Source: Pseudomonadota bacterium
GTDB taxonomy: Bacteria; Pseudomonadota; Alphaproteobacteria; Sphingomonadales; Sphingomonadaceae
Assembly: GCA_023418595.1 (NCBI GenBank)
Contig: JAEZZI010000021.1
Location: forward strand, 124,001 to 188,000
Direction of reading: 5' to 3'
Length of the DNA: 64,000 bases
The notes under the pieces are model-generated. The model was not told the origin of the DNA. It did not search any database and worked only from the letters and a program-made list of their open reading frames with translations. This document shows positions 1 to 8,528 of this stretch, piece by piece (within the stretch, counting starts at the first letter, position 1; each line of letters begins with the position of its first letter). The position numbers were made by a program, and so were the translations under genes.

Positions 1-1149
1 ACCGATATGGTCGAAGCGATCGACCGTCCGCGGACCGAAAAGCTGCCGCAAGCCGCCGACGCCGCGTCGATGCAGCGCCTGACCGAGATGCTGGGTGCCG
101 CGAAGAACCCGGTTGCGATCATCGGCGGCGCGGGCTGGTGCGGCGGCGCGTCGAGCGCCTTTGTCGAGGCGGCGGAGCGGATCGGAATGCCGGTGGCCGT
201 CGCGTTTCGCCAGCAGGATTCGGTGCCGAATACGTTGTCGGTCTATGCCGGGAATCTGGGCTACGGCCCCTGCCCGCTGCTGCCCGAGCGGATCAAACAA
301 GCCGATTTGCTGCTCGTGATCGGCGCGCGGATGGGCGAAGCGACCACCGACGGCTACACGCTGATCGACCCCGATCATGCGGGCCAGACGATGGTCCATG
401 TCCATCCCGACCCGGAGGAACTGAACCGCGTCTATGCCGCCGATCTCGCGATCTGCGCAGACATGCGCAGCTTTGCGACGGCGCTGAACGCGGTCGCGGA
501 CCTGCCGAGGTTCGAAACCGGGGCGGAGGCGCATGCCGAATGGCTCGACTGGTCCGATCCCAAGCCGCGCGAAGGGATCGAACTCGATCTTGGCCCGTGC
601 GTTGCGCACATGCGCGATGTGGCACCCGCCGACACGATGATCTGTAACGGCGCGGGCAATTTCTCAGCGTGGTGGCATCGCTACTGGCGCTATTCGGGGC
701 CGTGCGCGCAGCTTGCCCCGACCTGCGGGGCGATGGGATATGGCGTGCCCGCAGCCGTCGCGGCGGCGCTGCGCAATCCCGACCGGCTGGTGGTCGCCAC
801 CGCAGGCGACGGCGATTTCATGATGAACGGCCAGGAACTCGCGACCGCGATCCAGCATGGCGCGAACATGATCGTGATCGTCGTCGATAATGGCGGATAC
901 GGCACGATCCGCATGCATCAGGAGCGCGAATATCCGGGCCGGGTCAGCAGCACGAGCCTCGGCAACCCCGATTTCGCCGCGCTTGCCCGCGCTTATGGTG
1001 CAAGCGCCGAGACCGTCGAGCGGACGGCGGAATTTGCCCCCGCGTTCGACCGGGCAATGGCGCAATCGGGGTTAAGGCTGCTCCACCTGAAGACCGAGAT
1101 CGAGGTCATCAATCCGGCCACCACGATCAGCGCGATCCGAGCGCGCTGA
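1..1149 (+). CDS. thiamine diphosphate-binding enzyme, acetolactate synthase-like (5' truncated by window edge)
   Basis: The reading frame is already open at base 1, so the gene begins upstream. The visible part covers the central and C-terminal domains of a large ThDP enzyme of the acetolactate synthase / benzoylformate decarboxylase superfamily; the N-terminal pyrimidine-binding domain is missing. The ThDP/Mg site is clear: GDGD, followed about 25 residues later by the Asn of VVDNGGYGT. The central region around IIGGAGWCGG fits the Rossmann-like middle domain. Such enzymes decarboxylate 2-oxo acids or condense them. The substrate cannot be told from this fragment, and no small regulatory subunit gene (ilvN-like) follows, which argues against the housekeeping branched-chain acetolactate synthase. 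Confidence 0.85.
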   Translation, partial: TDMVEAIDRPRTEKLPQAADAASMQRLTEMLGAAKNPVAIIGGAGWCGGASSAFVEAAERIGMPVAVAFRQQDSVPNTLSVYAGNLGYGPCPLLPERIKQADLLLVIGARMGEATTDGYTLIDPDHAGQTMVHVHPDPEELNRVYAADLAICADMRSFATALNAVADLPRFETGAEAHAEWLDWSDPKPREGIELDLGPCVAHMRDVAPADTMICNGAGNFSAWWHRYWRYSGPCAQLAPTCGAMGYGVPAAVAAALRNPDRLVVATAGDGDFMMNGQELATAIQHGANMIVIVVDNGGYGTIRMHQEREYPGRVSSTSLGNPDFAALARAYGASAETVERTAEFAPAFDRAMAQSGLRLLHLKTEIEVINPATTISAIRAR

Positions 1150-1205
1150 TCTCAGCTCTTTGCAGAAGGCAATGCTCGCGCGCGCTCCGCTCTTCGACTT
1201 GCCTG

Positions 1206-1505
1206 TTAGCGCAATCCTGCCGATTCGACGCGGTAGGCGGCGGCCAGGCCGACATATTCCTCGTCCCAGCCATCGACGACCGATGCCATGTGGAGCGGGC
1301 CGTCCCATGCGAACAGCGTGTCGGTCCTGGAAATCGCGTCGGACTCCTGATCCCGGACCGCTCTCGCCACCCGCAGCACGTCGGCAGTCAGATCGGTGCG
1401 TCCGTTCCGTTTGGCAAAGTCGGCACAGCGTTCGAGCAGTTCGGCAAGCGCCTCGGCACGCGCGCGCGAGAATCGCTCCGTCGCACCGGTTTCACGCCCG
1501 AACAT
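1206..1505 (-). CDS. hypothetical protein, 99 aa
   Basis: Unrecognised soluble protein. The start is supported by a GGGGGAA purine run about six bases upstream of the ATG. The first half is charged and probably helical (repeated Glu/Arg/Ala, ALAELLERCADFAK). The second half contains FAWDGPLHMASVVDGWDEEYVG, reminiscent of small uncharacterised alphaproteobacterial proteins, but no catalytic motif is visible. It converges on the preceding ThDP enzyme and is divergent from the HTH regulator downstream. It may be a shared small accessory protein; no function is assigned. Confidence 0.5.
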   Translation of the reverse strand: MFGRETGATERFSRARAEALAELLERCADFAKRNGRTDLTADVLRVARAVRDQESDAISRTDTLFAWDGPLHMASVVDGWDEEYVGLAAAYRVESAGLR

Positions 1506-1629
1506 ACTCTATTCCCCCAGATGAAGCCGGGTGTTTCGCCAGCAGCTTGGCGGCGCGCAATGCATAGCCTACCCAATATGGCGACATGAGTGTCAGCACC
1601 GATCGAAAATTTCGCGCCATCGAGAATTA

Positions 1630-2577
1630 ATGATGATCCAGACGGCAAATGGAGATGCAGTCCTGCCTGCCCGGCTGATTGGTCGTATCGCCGCCGAAAT
1701 GGCAATCGATTGCATGATCGCCACCCGACGCGCGCATTTCGACGTATTTTCGGGCGGGGCTACTTATGACCGGGTGGTGCTGTTTCTGGCGCTGATGCGT
1801 CATGCCGCCTGTCCGTTGGTGGGTGCAAGGACCAAGGCGCGGGCGATGAGCATCTCTGGTCTCGCGGCATCGCTCAACCAGCCCTTCGAGACGCTGCGCC
1901 GGCATGTCCAGCGACTGGCGTTGGCCGGGTTGGCGATCAGATCGTCCGACGGTGTGACGATTCCCCCATCCGCGTGCGAATCGCCCGTCATGCTCGCACT
2001 CGCGCACCGCATCCATGACGTCATGGTGGCGATGATCGATGATCTGGTACGCCTGGGGGTGGCGATGCCGGATTCGAGATCGGTCGAAACCCGGCCTGCA
2101 GAGACACTGCACGCAGCACTCGACATGATCTTATACCTCTCGGAACGGACCCGTCCGGTGTATGGCACGTCGCTATCGGCCATGGCTATGAACACGATCG
2201 TCGCCGCCAATGTCCGGGCCATTACCTATGACCCCGTGCTGGCCAGGCAATATGGAAGGATAGACGCGATACCGCCCGATCATCTGCGCCGTCCGATCAC
2301 GGTGGCGGCGCTCGCTCGGGCATTGGCGCTGCCGCACTCGACCGTCGCAAGGGAAGTGAGGAGATTGAAGGATGCCGGACTGGTGCGGATCGGTGCCGAC
2401 GGGGTGATCGTCGATCGCAACGCGTTGGCCATCACCGTTCTCAGCGACAGTAACCGCGCGGCGACGGTGCGCGCGGTGCAACTGGTGCAGCGATTGCGGA
2501 ACGGCGGTTTCGATTTCGCCAACCCTGCACGACATTATCTCGGTGGCGAGCGACCCGCGATGACACCGTACAGCTGA
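1630..2577 (+). CDS. winged-helix/HTH transcriptional regulator with two DNA-binding-like segments
   Basis: A 315-residue protein starting at tandem ATGs (1630 and 1633). Two helix-turn-helix-like segments can be seen: one near residues 70-100 (SISGLAASLNQPFETLRRHVQRLALAGLAI) and one near residues 225-260 (ITVAALARALALPHSTVAREVRRLKDAGLV). Both have the spacing of a winged helix that ends in a short 'glycine, hydrophobic' wing turn. The middle part is helical and may dimerise. The two-HTH layout suggests a duplicated MarR/IclR-like fold. No ligand domain is recognised. It is monocistronic, and the target genes are unknown. Confidence 0.6.
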   Translation: MMIQTANGDAVLPARLIGRIAAEMAIDCMIATRRAHFDVFSGGATYDRVVLFLALMRHAACPLVGARTKARAMSISGLAASLNQPFETLRRHVQRLALAGLAIRSSDGVTIPPSACESPVMLALAHRIHDVMVAMIDDLVRLGVAMPDSRSVETRPAETLHAALDMILYLSERTRPVYGTSLSAMAMNTIVAANVRAITYDPVLARQYGRIDAIPPDHLRRPITVAALARALALPHSTVAREVRRLKDAGLVRIGADGVIVDRNALAITVLSDSNRAATVRAVQLVQRLRNGGFDFANPARHYLGGERPAMTPYS

Positions 2578-2585
2578 CAGCAGAA

Positions 2586-2612
2586 GGGCCGCTCCCTGAA
2601 CGGAAGCGGCCC
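2586..2612. terminator. bidirectional hairpin between convergent regulator and csbD genes
   Basis: The 8-bp arms GGGCCGCT (2586-2593) and AGCGGCCC (2605-2612) flank a short loop. The hairpin starts nine bases after the regulator stop codon and lies downstream of csbD on the other strand, so it can serve both convergent genes. The T-rich tail is weak (CTCTT). Confidence 0.6.
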
Positions 2613-2635
2613 CTCTTGGCTGGTTATGTCAGCGA

Positions 2636-2806
2636 TCAGATATCGTCGCCGAGCGCACCCTTCACCGAACCGGCGGCCTGCTGGGCCTTTCCCTTGGCTT
2701 CCTGCTTTGCGCCTTCGGCCTTTGTTTCGGGATTGTCCGACTTCTGCTTGAGGTTGCCGATGGCTTCGTTGACGTTGCCTTTGATCTTGTCGACGAGTTC
2801 GCCCAT
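2636..2806 (-). CDS. CsbD family stress-response protein, 56 aa
   Basis: Translation gives a 56-residue, highly charged, Ala/Lys/Gln-rich protein starting MGELVDKIKGNVNEAIG and containing the repeated pattern KxKGxxxEAxG / AKGKAQQAAGSVKG. This is the signature of the CsbD (UPF0337) family: small, partly disordered proteins induced in general stress. A good AAGGAG Shine-Dalgarno lies just upstream (plus-strand CTCCTT at 2815-2820). It stands alone between convergent genes, as is usual for the family. The biochemical function of CsbD proteins is unknown. Confidence 0.85.
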   Translation of the reverse strand: MGELVDKIKGNVNEAIGNLKQKSDNPETKAEGAKQEAKGKAQQAAGSVKGALGDDI

Positions 2807-2899
2807 GATACTAGCTCCTTCTAAAAACTCGCGCTTTCAGCGCGGTAGCCGCGTTTTGCGGTCTCGGAGAAAAAACGGGCTAACCGGAAAAGAGTTCCG

Positions 2900-3892
2900 T
2901 CAAATCAGTCCCGCCAGCGGCGACGACGGATCGGCATATAGTCGCCGTCCCATCCGGCCGGCGCGATAGGACAGCCGCCCGCTTTCGACCGCCAGCCGCA
3001 TCGCCCGCGCCATCAGGATCGGATCCTTCGCCTCGGCGATCGCGGTGTTCATCAGCACGCCGTCGCAGCCCAGTTCCATCGCCACGCCCGCGTCCGACGC
3101 CGTGCCGACGCCCGCATCGACCAGAACGGGCACCTTCGCCCCCTCGACGATCAGGCGGATCGTCACCCGGTTCTGGATGCCCAGCCCCGATCCGATCGGC
3201 GCGCCGAGCGGCATGATCGCGACCGCGCCCGCATCCTCCAGCCGCTTGGCGGCGATGGGGTCATCGACGCAGTAAACCATCGGCTTGAAGCCTTCTTTCG
3301 CCAGCACTTCGGTCGCGCGGATCGTCTCGACCATATCCGGATAGAGGGTGCGCGCTTCCCCCAGCACTTCCAGTTTCACCAAGTCCCAGCCGCCCGCCTC
3401 GCGCGCCAGCCGCAACGTGCGGATCGCGCTTTCCGCATCGAAACAACCGGCGGTATTGGGAAGGTAAGTGATCTTCTTGGGATCGATATAGTCGGTCAGC
3501 ATCGGCGCGTTCGGATCGCTGACGTTGACGCGACGCACCGCGACGGTGACGATCTCCGCCCCCGATGCCTCGACCGCGGCGGCGTTCTGTTCGAAATCCT
3601 TGTATTTGCCGGTGCCGACGATCAGCCGCGACGTAAAAGTCTTGCCGGCGACCGTCCAGGAATCGTCCTGGTGGTCGCCACCGCCGACGAAATGCACGAT
3701 CTCCAGCTCGTCGCCGTCCTCTACCGTCACATCCTCAAGCGTCGATCGCGGCACGATTTCCAGATTGCGTTCGACCGCGACCTTTTCGGGCATCAGCCCC
3801 AGTTCGCGCGTCAGCTGCGCGAGCGTCAGCCCATCGCGGACGCGGCGATGTTCGCCATTGAGTCGAATGCTGACGGTGCCGTCGCTGTGCAA
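2900..3892 (-). CDS. thiG: ThiS-ThiG fusion: sulfur carrier / thiazole synthase
   Basis: A 330-residue fusion. Residues about 7-72 are a ubiquitin-like ThiS carrier ([34 protein letters not shown]). From about residue 78 the protein is ThiG, the TIM barrel that makes the thiazole phosphate of thiamine from 1-deoxyxylulose 5-phosphate, dehydroglycine and ThiS thiocarboxylate. The Schiff-base lysine sits in LVKLEV (K173), and phosphate-binding loops are present ([18 protein letters not shown]). I chose the TTG at 3892 because GGAGAG lies seven bases upstream; the longer frame runs into the divergent aroQ leader. No TPP riboswitch motif was seen upstream. The carrier GG is followed directly by more protein instead of being a free C-terminus. 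Confidence 0.9.
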   Translation of the reverse strand: MHSDGTVSIRLNGEHRRVRDGLTLAQLTRELGLMPEKVAVERNLEIVPRSTLEDVTVEDGDELEIVHFVGGGDHQDDSWTVAGKTFTSRLIVGTGKYKDFEQNAAAVEASGAEIVTVAVRRVNVSDPNAPMLTDYIDPKKITYLPNTAGCFDAESAIRTLRLAREAGGWDLVKLEVLGEARTLYPDMVETIRATEVLAKEGFKPMVYCVDDPIAAKRLEDAGAVAIMPLGAPIGSGLGIQNRVTIRLIVEGAKVPVLVDAGVGTASDAGVAMELGCDGVLMNTAIAEAKDPILMARAMRLAVESGRLSYRAGRMGRRLYADPSSPLAGLI

Positions 3893-4010
3893 GGCTGCTC
3901 TCCGGTGGTCGGTTCGGCCAAGAAACGTCTCTCGACTTGGCGCGGCCCGAACGGGTAGGGAAAACGGCAGATATGGCGTGATCCCCGCCCCCGCAACCGG
4001 AAGGTCCGCA

Positions 4011-4445
4011 ATGACCGACACGATCTTCGTCCTGAACGGCCCCAACCTCAACCTGCTCGGGATGCGCGAGCCCGAGATTTACGGGCACGAGACGCTCGAC
4101 GACATCGCCAATCAGCTGGACGATCGCGCCCGTGACCTGGGCCTGACGATCGACCTGCGCCAGTCGAACCATGAAGGCCATCTGGTCGACTGGCTGCACG
4201 AGGCGCAATCGGTCGGTGCAAAGGCGGTATTGCTCAACGCAGGCGGCTTCACCCACAGCTCGGTCGCGCTACATGACGCGATCAAGGCGATCAGAACGCC
4301 CGTGATCGAGGTGCATCTGTCCAGTCCGCACGCACGCGAATCATTCCGTCATGTCAGCCTGATCGGACAGGCGGCGAAGGGAACCATCGCGGGCTTCGGC
4401 GCGCTTTCCTATATGCTGGCGCTTGAAGCCGCCGCCCGTCTCTGA
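4011..4445 (+). CDS. aroQ: type II 3-dehydroquinate dehydratase
   Basis: 144 residues, the normal length for type II dehydroquinases, which convert 3-dehydroquinate to 3-dehydroshikimate in the shikimate pathway. The N-terminal [16 protein letters not shown] loop contains the catalytic Tyr (Y24). The lid arginine follows, the [15 protein letters not shown] segment is conserved, and the catalytic His is in EVHLSS (H102). The start ATG at 4011 has a GGAAGG about six bases upstream. It is divergent from thiSG and leads directly into accB and accC, the usual alphaproteobacterial order. Confidence 0.95.
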   Translation: MTDTIFVLNGPNLNLLGMREPEIYGHETLDDIANQLDDRARDLGLTIDLRQSNHEGHLVDWLHEAQSVGAKAVLLNAGGFTHSSVALHDAIKAIRTPVIEVHLSSPHARESFRHVSLIGQAAKGTIAGFGALSYMLALEAAARL

Positions 4446-4478
4446 CAGGAGGCCCGTTTCCGATTCACTGGGGGTCGC

Positions 4479-4970
4479 ATGACCGAGCATAACAAGCATG
4501 GCGGAATGAGCGTCGATATCGAACTGGTGCGCGCACTCGCCGCCGTTCTCGACGATACGCAACTGACCGAGATCGAGGTCGAGGACGGCGACCGCAAAGT
4601 GCGCGTCGCGCGCCAGGCCGCGCCCGCTGCACCGATGGCCTACGCGCCCGCGCCGGTCGCGGCGGCAGCGCCTGCATCGCCCGCGCCGTCGGCTTCGGAA
4701 ACCGGTGCTTCGGCACCCGCTGCATCCACCGCACCCGCCAATGCGGTCAAATCGCCGATGGTCGGCACCGCCTATCTTGCCGCCGAACCCGGCGCCAAAC
4801 CGTTCGTCACCACCGGGCAGAGCGTCCAGGCGGGCGACACGCTGCTGATCGTCGAAGCGATGAAGGTGATGAACCCGATCCTCGCCACCGCGGCTGGCAC
4901 CGTCAAACAGGTGCTCGTGGAGAACGGCCAGCCGGTCGAATTCGACCAGCCGCTCGTCGTCGTCGAGTAA
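4479..4970 (+). CDS. accB: biotin carboxyl carrier protein of acetyl-CoA carboxylase
   Basis: 163 residues: an N-terminal dimerisation segment (about 1-45), an Ala/Pro-rich flexible linker (about 46-90), and a C-terminal biotinyl domain. The biotin attachment lysine is K129 in EAMKVMNP. It carries carboxybiotin between AccC and the AccA/AccD transferase in the first step of fatty acid synthesis. It lies 33 bases after aroQ and six bases before accC, so it is almost certainly co-transcribed. Confidence 0.95.
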   Translation: MTEHNKHGGMSVDIELVRALAAVLDDTQLTEIEVEDGDRKVRVARQAAPAAPMAYAPAPVAAAAPASPAPSASETGASAPAASTAPANAVKSPMVGTAYLAAEPGAKPFVTTGQSVQAGDTLLIVEAMKVMNPILATAAGTVKQVLVENGQPVEFDQPLVVVE

Positions 4971-4976
4971 CGCGGC

Positions 4977-6335
4977 GTGGCCAAGATCAAGAAACTGCTC
5001 ATCGCCAACCGCGGTGAGATCGCGTTGCGCATCCATCGCGCCTGCCACGAAATGGGGATCAAGACGGTCGCGGTGCATTCCACCGCTGACGCCGACGCGA
5101 TGCACGTCCGCCTTGCCGACGAAGCGATCTGCATCGGGCCGCCGCCGGCGGGTGAGAGCTATCTGAACATCCCCAACATCATTTCTGCGGCCGAAATCTC
5201 TGGCGCCGACGCGATCCATCCTGGCTATGGATTCCTATCGGAGAACGCCAAGTTCGCCGAGATCGTCGAGCTGCACAACATCCTGTTCGTCGGCCCGAAG
5301 CCCGAACATATCCGGGTGATGGGCGACAAGGTCGAGGCGAAGCGGACAGCGGGCGCGCTCGGCCTGCCCCTCGTTCCCGGCTCCGACGGTGCGGTCAGCG
5401 ATGTTGCCGAGGCCAAGCGGATCGCCGCCGAAATCGGCTATCCGGTCATCATCAAGGCGGCATCGGGCGGCGGCGGGCGCGGCATGAAGGTGTGCGCCGC
5501 CGAGGACCAGCTTGAAACGCTGATGAGCCAGGCCGGTTCGGAAGCGAAGGCCGCTTTCGGCGACGCGACCGTCTATATCGAGAAATATCTCGGCAATCCG
5601 CGGCACATCGAATTTCAGGTGTTCGGCGACGGCAAGGGCCATGCGGTGCATCTGGGCGAGCGCGACTGTTCGCTCCAGCGTCGCCACCAGAAGGTGCTCG
5701 AGGAAGCCCCCTCGCCCGTGCTTGCCAAGGCCGATCGCGACCGGATGGGCGAGATCTGCGCGAAGGCGATGGCCGATATGGGCTATCGCGGCGCGGGCAC
5801 GATCGAATTCCTGTGGGAAAATGGCGAATTCTATTTCATCGAGATGAATACCCGCCTCCAGGTCGAACATCCGGTGACCGAGATGATCACCGGCATCGAT
5901 CTGGTCCGCGAACAGATCCGCATCGCCGAGGGCGAGCCGCTGTCGGTCCGCCAAGACGAGATCGAATTTCGCGGCCACGCCATCGAATGCCGAATCAATG
6001 CCGAGGATGCGAAGACCTTCGCCCCCTCGCCCGGCACCGTCGTTCAGTTCCACGCCCCCGGCGGGATGCATGTCCGCGTCGATAGCGGCATCTATGCCGG
6101 GTATCGCATTCCGCCCTATTACGATTCGATGATCGCCAAGCTGATCGTCTATGGCCGCACCCGCGAGGGGTGTCTGATGCGGCTGCGCCGCGCGCTTGAG
6201 GAATTCGTCGTGACCGGTGTCAAGACGACGGTGCCGCTGCATCGCGCCTTGCTCGACGACCCCGAATTCCAGAAGGGCGATTATACGATCAAGTGGCTGG
6301 AGGAATGGCTGGCGCGCGAGGAAGAACCGGCGTGA
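4977..6335 (+). CDS. accC: acetyl-CoA carboxylase biotin carboxylase subunit
   Basis: 452 residues with the [11 protein letters not shown]-terminus typical of biotin carboxylases, an ATP-grasp glycine loop (GGGGRGMK), the metal-binding [16 protein letters not shown] stretch and a complete C-terminal domain. It carboxylates the biotin on AccB using ATP and bicarbonate. It starts at GTG 4977, the first in-frame start after the accB stop. The last four bases overlap the following arsC-family gene (GTGA), so the two are likely translationally coupled. Confidence 0.95.
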   Translation: MAKIKKLLIANRGEIALRIHRACHEMGIKTVAVHSTADADAMHVRLADEAICIGPPPAGESYLNIPNIISAAEISGADAIHPGYGFLSENAKFAEIVELHNILFVGPKPEHIRVMGDKVEAKRTAGALGLPLVPGSDGAVSDVAEAKRIAAEIGYPVIIKAASGGGGRGMKVCAAEDQLETLMSQAGSEAKAAFGDATVYIEKYLGNPRHIEFQVFGDGKGHAVHLGERDCSLQRRHQKVLEEAPSPVLAKADRDRMGEICAKAMADMGYRGAGTIEFLWENGEFYFIEMNTRLQVEHPVTEMITGIDLVREQIRIAEGEPLSVRQDEIEFRGHAIECRINAEDAKTFAPSPGTVVQFHAPGGMHVRVDSGIYAGYRIPPYYDSMIAKLIVYGRTREGCLMRLRRALEEFVVTGVKTTVPLHRALLDDPEFQKGDYTIKWLEEWLAREEEPA

Positions 6336-6667
6336 AGGCCCGCATCCTCCACAATCCCCGCTGTTCCAAATCGCGAGAGGCGCTGGCGATCCTGAAGGAC
6401 GCCGGCGCCGATGTGGAGGTGGTCGAATATCTGAAGGACGCGCCCAGCGCAGCCGAGTTGAAGCGGCTGTGTGACAAGGCTGGCATGTCGCCGCGCGACG
6501 GCCTGCGCACTGCCGAGCCGGGCGCGAAGCTGCTCAAGGACGCCGACGACGCGACCCTGCTCGACGCGATGGCCAGCGATCCCATCCTGATCGAACGCCC
6601 GCTGGTCGAAACCGACAAGGGCGTGCGCCTGGGCCGCCCGCCCGAGCGGGTTCGGGAAATCCTGTAA
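6332..6667 (+). CDS. arsC: ArsC family reductase (glutaredoxin-coupled arsenate reductase-like)
   Basis: 111 residues starting at a GTG that overlaps the accC stop. The active-site cysteine is C11 in [11 protein letters not shown], and ERPLV and GRPPERV near the C-terminus supply the arginines that bind oxyanion in ArsC of the thioredoxin-fold type. Family members reduce arsenate with glutathione and glutaredoxin, but chromosomal copies far from an ars operon may act on other substrates. There is no arsR or arsenite pump nearby. A second, more distant paralogue (YffB type) lies at 20198-20545. Confidence 0.85.
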   Translation: MKARILHNPRCSKSREALAILKDAGADVEVVEYLKDAPSAAELKRLCDKAGMSPRDGLRTAEPGAKLLKDADDATLLDAMASDPILIERPLVETDKGVRLGRPPERVREIL

Positions 6668-6675
6668 TCCCTTCT

Positions 6676-6781
6676 GTCACCCCGGCCGAAGTGCCGGGGT
6701 CCAGCGCACCGCCAGGATGACGCCCCGACATTGATCGATGCGTGAGCGGCCGGGTGGACCCCGGCACTCGGCCGGGGTGAC
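6676..6781. repeat. intergenic palindrome, family C (GTCACCCCGG type), copy 1
   Basis: The left arm (6676-6703) begins GTCACCCCGGCCGAAGTGC. The right arm (6755-6781) is its near-perfect reverse complement with one base missing. The arms flank about 50 unrelated bases. It lies between arsC and the phospholipase D-like gene. A second member of the family is at 52475-52580. Confidence 0.85.
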
Positions 6782-6837
6782 GATTGAGGATCGCTCCTCT
6801 ACACAGGCGGATGAAAAGCGAGGGGCATGCACAAGCG

Positions 6838-8415
6838 ATGACGAGTCACGACCGACTGCCCCTCGAACCCGGCCGCAATTGTTGGCGAATCGAGAAGGCC
6901 GAAAAAGCCACCGTCATCGTCGATGCGGAGGACTATTTCCGCATCTCACGCGAGGCGATGAAGGCCGCCAAGCACCAGATCATGCTGGTCGGCTGGGATT
7001 TCGACGCGCGCATCCGGCTGGTCCGCGCAGGCGAGGACGATGCACCGGTCACCGTCGGCGAGTTCATCGACTGGCTGATCGAACGCACGCCCACCTTGCA
7101 AATCCATCTGTTGCGATGGGACGTCGGCGCGATGAAGAACCTATTCCGCGGACGTACCATTTTCACGCTGATGCGCTGGGCGAAGCATCCGCGCATTCAC
7201 CTGAGGCTGGACGGGCACCATCCGACCGGCGGTTCGCATCACCAGAAAGTGGTCGTGATCGACGACTGCATCGCCTTTTGCGGCGGGATCGACATGACCG
7301 CCGGACGCTGGGACACGCGCGAGCATCTCGACGACGATCCCGAACGGACCGGTCCGGACGGCGAGCCCTATGGCCCGTGGCACGACGTGACCACCGCCTT
7401 GTCTGGCGATGTCGCGGCCGCGCTGGGCGACCTGTGCCGGACGCGATGGGTGAAGGCGGGCGGCAAGCCGCTGTCCGTCCCGCCATCGACAAAAGCCTGC
7501 TGGCCCGATGAGCTTCCCGTCCAGTTCACCGACGCCGAGGTGGCGATTTCGCGAACCCATCCGTGCGTCGACGGCGACGACGAGATCCGCGAGATCGAGG
7601 CGCTCTATTGCGACCTGATCGCCCACGCCAAGCACTGGGTCTATGCCGAAAGTCAGTATTTCGCATCGCGCAAGGTTGCCGAGGCGATCGCCCGGCGGCT
7701 GGACGAGGAGGACGGCCCCGAATTCGTGCTGGTCAATCCGACGACCGCCGAAGGATGGCTGGAGCCGATCGCGATGGACAGCGCACGCGCGCGCCTAGTC
7801 CAGGCGCTGCGTCACCGCGACAAGCATGACCGGCTGCGCCTCTATCACCCGGTCACCGATGGTGGCGAGCCGATCTATGTCCATGCCAAGGTTACGATCG
7901 TCGACGGCCATGTGCTGCGCGTGGGTTCGTCCAATTTCAACAACCGGTCCATGGGTCTCGATACCGAATGCGACGTGACGATCGACGCCGACCGCGACGG
8001 GAACGAGGACGAAGTCGATACCATCCACGACATCGTCTACGACCTGCTGGGCGAACATCTGGGCGTCGGCGCCGACCGGGTGGAAAACACCCATGCCGCG
8101 ACGGGATCGCTGATTGCCGCCATCGAGGAATTGCGCGGCCCCGGCAAGACGCTGATCCCCTATGAGGTGCCGGACCTCAGTTCGGTGGAGCAGTGGCTGG
8201 CGGACAACGAAGTGCTGGACCCCGAACATCCCGACGATGCGTTCGAGTTGACCGACCGCAAGGGCCTTTTGCGCCGCCTGCGCGCGCATCGTCCACACCG
8301 CCCCCAGACCAAGCGCGCCAGCTTCGCGCTGGGCGCGGCAGCCGCGGCGCTCGTCGCAGGCGGTGTGGCGGTCGCGGTTGCGAAACGGGGGAAGCCTGGC
8401 GATGAAAGCGAATAA
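6838..8415 (+). CDS. phospholipase D-like protein with C-terminal membrane segment
   Basis: 525 residues with two HKD motifs of the phospholipase D superfamily: HHQKVVVIDD near residues 134-143 and HAKVTIVDG near residue 350, each followed by a Gly/Ser-Asn or Gly-Gly segment (GGIDMTAGRWD, GSSNFNNRS). These enzymes hydrolyse or transfer phosphodiester head groups through a phosphohistidine. The C-terminus has a hydrophobic Ala/Val stretch and a basic tail, suggesting a membrane anchor. In-frame ATGs exist at 6811 and 6838. I prefer 6838, which is preceded by GAGGGG, though spacing is long. The substrate (cardiolipin synthesis versus lipid hydrolysis) cannot be decided. Confidence 0.85.
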   Translation: MTSHDRLPLEPGRNCWRIEKAEKATVIVDAEDYFRISREAMKAAKHQIMLVGWDFDARIRLVRAGEDDAPVTVGEFIDWLIERTPTLQIHLLRWDVGAMKNLFRGRTIFTLMRWAKHPRIHLRLDGHHPTGGSHHQKVVVIDDCIAFCGGIDMTAGRWDTREHLDDDPERTGPDGEPYGPWHDVTTALSGDVAAALGDLCRTRWVKAGGKPLSVPPSTKACWPDELPVQFTDAEVAISRTHPCVDGDDEIREIEALYCDLIAHAKHWVYAESQYFASRKVAEAIARRLDEEDGPEFVLVNPTTAEGWLEPIAMDSARARLVQALRHRDKHDRLRLYHPVTDGGEPIYVHAKVTIVDGHVLRVGSSNFNNRSMGLDTECDVTIDADRDGNEDEVDTIHDIVYDLLGEHLGVGADRVENTHAATGSLIAAIEELRGPGKTLIPYEVPDLSSVEQWLADNEVLDPEHPDDAFELTDRKGLLRRLRAHRPHRPQTKRASFALGAAAAALVAGGVAVAVAKRGKPGDESE

Positions 8416-8419
8416 TCCT

Positions 8420-8470
8420 CCCCGTTCGTGCTGAGTAGCACCGCAGGCGCGTAGCGAAGCACGAACGGGG
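8420..8470. repeat. intergenic palindrome, family B (CCGTTCGTGCT type), copy 1
   Basis: The arms CCCGTTCGTGCT (8421-8432) and AGCACGAACGGGG (8458-8470) form a hairpin with a loop of about 25 bases. It lies between the PLD-like gene and purL and may end transcription of the former. A longer relative is at 25646-25753. Confidence 0.75.
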
Positions 8471-8528
8471 ATTGCAGGGACAGCTTTGCTCTAGCCCCCC
8501 GCCCCGCCGCTCGCTAAAGCCCGCAGCC

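Noticed and set aside
3893..4010. TPP riboswitch upstream of the thiSG fusion
   Set aside because: The leader lacks the conserved CTGAGA and ACCTGAT elements of the THI box on the minus strand.
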